From: Novosphingobium sp. | GTDB taxonomy: Bacteria; Pseudomonadota; Alphaproteobacteria; Sphingomonadales; Sphingomonadaceae | Assembly: GCF_030699305.1 (NCBI RefSeq) | Contig: NZ_JAUYNB010000017.1 | Location: 62,001-126,000 of the forward strand | DNA length: 64,000 bases | Direction of reading: 5' to 3' | Shown: positions 60,285-64,000 of the stretch, one piece after another | How the letters are laid out: the number at the start of each line of letters is the position of its first letter | How positions within the stretch are numbered: the first letter of the stretch is position 1 | Program-made: the position numbers and the translations under genes | Notes under the pieces: model-generated | The model's input: only the letters and a program-made list of their open reading frames with translations | The model's database searches: none | What the model was told of the DNA's origin: nothing

Positions 60285-61022
60285 TCAGCCGAGCAGCAGC
60301 CTGCTGCCCGCCCAGATCGTCAGTGCGGCGGTGAGCCAGCGGATCATGCGTTCAGGCAGAATGCGCAGCGCCAGCAGGCTGCCGAGCTGCCCGCCGATCA
60401 CCACCGCGACCAGCAGCGGCAAGGCCCCGGTCAGCGCCTCGGCAAAGCGATCGGCGCCGCCGCGGAGCAATTGCCCGAACAGTCCGGCCAGCGAATTGAT
60501 CAGGATGAACAGGCTGGTTGTCGCCGCGATTCGGCGCGCCTTGTTCCAGCGGGTCAGGTGCAGCAGCGGGGCCAGGAATATGCCGCCGCCGATCCCGACC
60601 AGCCCCGCCAGATAGCCCAGCGGCGCTGCGGCCCAGCCCATCAACCGGGCAAGGGGGGCGGGCGCTTCATCCGTTTCCGGTGCGCGCGGCAGGAACAGCG
60701 CCAGTCCCGCGCCGACCAGGCTGAGACCCATCAGGATCAGGAACGCGTCCTCGCGGATCGGGGTCAGCCCGCCCAGAAACGCCAGCGGGGCGGCCACCAG
60801 CGACAGCGTCAGCGCCCCGCGCCAGGGCAGCTCGCCCGCGCGGGCAAAGCGGATGGTGCTGCCGGTGACCACCACCACGTTGCAGCACAGGCTGACAATC
60901 GGCAGCAGCCGGTAATCGAACCCGGCCAGCGACAGCAGCGCGCTATAAGTGGACCCGCCGCCAAACCCCACCGAGGCATAGAGCAGCGCGGTCAGGAAAA
61001 AGCCGAACGGCAGCCAGATCAT
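60285..61022 (-). CDS. TauE/SafE (TSUP) family membrane permease
   Basis: A 245-residue membrane protein with about eight helices in two similar halves. It carries the TSUP signatures VGFGGGSTYSALLSLAGFD in the first half and GLVGIGGGIFLAPLL in the second. Family members export sulfite, sulfoacetate or related anions. The substrate is unknown here and no sulfur gene is adjacent. It is convergent with the tRNA-Asn terminator and lies downstream of secA on the same strand. Confidence 0.88.
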   Translation of the reverse strand: MIWLPFGFFLTALLYASVGFGGGSTYSALLSLAGFDYRLLPIVSLCCNVVVVTGSTIRFARAGELPWRGALTLSLVAAPLAFLGGLTPIREDAFLILMGLSLVGAGLALFLPRAPETDEAPAPLARLMGWAAAPLGYLAGLVGIGGGIFLAPLLHLTRWNKARRIAATTSLFILINSLAGLFGQLLRGGADRFAEALTGALPLLVAVVIGGQLGSLLALRILPERMIRWLTAALTIWAGSRLLLG

Positions 61023-61122
61023 CGGGTGACCCCGTCAGCGCGAACCGCCAGACACCGCATGCTCCCCTCCCGCAGGCAGGAGGGGGACTGGCGGTGCGGC
61101 GGCTGCGCGCCGCGCTGTCATA

Positions 61123-63849
<2,727 letters not shown>

Positions 63850-63939
63850 AAGCAGATTCCTGAACTGGAAGGTATGGGTATGCACCGCGCCGGCGCTGCG
63901 CGCGCGGCACGATTGAGACAGGGCAGACGACGACGCGCG

Positions 63940-64000
63940 CTATTCCAGCGCGCGGTCCGGCCCGAACAATACCGAGGGGATGAAAATCTGCGTGCGCGCC
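63940..64000 (-). CDS. C-terminal fragment of an unidentified gene (runs off the window)
   Basis: An open minus-strand frame ends in TAG at 63940 and reads RTQIFIPSVLFGPDRALE before it. Only about 20 residues are visible, too few to identify the product. Its position directly upstream of secA on the same strand is the only context. Confidence 0.35.
   Translation of the reverse strand, partial: ARTQIFIPSVLFGPDRALE

Overview
The window is GC-rich, densely coded DNA from an alphaproteobacterial chromosome, most likely a sphingomonad (Novosphingobium/Erythrobacter-like). The evidence is the set of protein families: a PEP-CTERM/exosortase PrsK-PrsR locus, an ScfR-type regulator, DUF2842 and DUF475 proteins, and the zapA - 6S RNA - 5-formyl-THF cyclo-ligase order. 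Abundant intergenic palindromic repeats of a type common in sphingomonads add to it. There is no rRNA, IS element, prophage or CRISPR array. No gene-free stretch exceeds 300 bp. The organism call is inference; gene calls come from the translated sequence.

Layout. 1-0.94 kb: 3' part of leuA. 1.2-9.4 kb: a catabolic island organised around a TetR regulator. Leftward lies phosphotransferase - SDR - acyl-CoA dehydrogenase - Zn alcohol dehydrogenase; rightward lies tetR - amidohydrolase - Fe-type alcohol dehydrogenase - nitronate monooxygenase. A perfect palindrome sits in the divergent promoter. 9.6-13.6 kb: AHH nuclease/DUF4261-like pair, flavodoxin-like protein, recJ and two identical tRNA-Glu genes. 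13.8-19.7 kb: amino-acid permease, panB, DUF475 membrane protein, bile-acid-symporter-like carrier and a CaiB-type CoA transferase. 19.8-26.5 kb: a four-gene exopolysaccharide/PEP-CTERM regulatory operon (sugar transferase - prsK - prsR - TPR protein). 26.6-29 kb: ScfR-like regulator and two small proteins. 29-31.5 kb: rubrerythrin-like protein - CCG-domain Fe-S protein - DUF3501 module with tandem palindromes in its promoter. 31.6-36.1 kb: M20 hydrolase, tRNA-Leu, suhB-like gene, efp and thiE. 36.2-41.5 kb: central carbon operon tkt - gap - pgk - class I aldolase. 41.8-44.4 kb: zapA with a coupled coiled-coil gene, 6S RNA, 5-FTHF cyclo-ligase, DUF2842 and a metallo-beta-lactamase-fold hydrolase. 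44.4-50.6 kb: tRNA-Asp, a secreted protein, the branched-chain 2-oxoacid dehydrogenase operon (E1alpha - E1beta - E2), thyA and tRNA-Pro. 50.6-64 kb: DUF3429, recG, host-attachment-like protein, sdhE, mfd, an EAL phosphodiesterase, nadK, tRNA-Asn, a TauE/SafE permease, secA and a gene fragment at the right edge.

Most of the window is housekeeping. The least ordinary parts are listed here. (i) The phosphotransferase/SDR/ACAD operon has the composition of levulinate (lva) and ACAD10/11-type 4-hydroxyacyl-CoA pathways. (ii) The rubrerythrin/CCG/DUF3501 module has a tandem operator. (iii) The DUF4261-like/AHH pair lacks a normal start codon at its expected N-terminus. (iv) Palindromic repeats have become functional parts of genes: one encodes the linker of the E2 subunit, and another supplies the Shine-Dalgarno sequence of E1beta.
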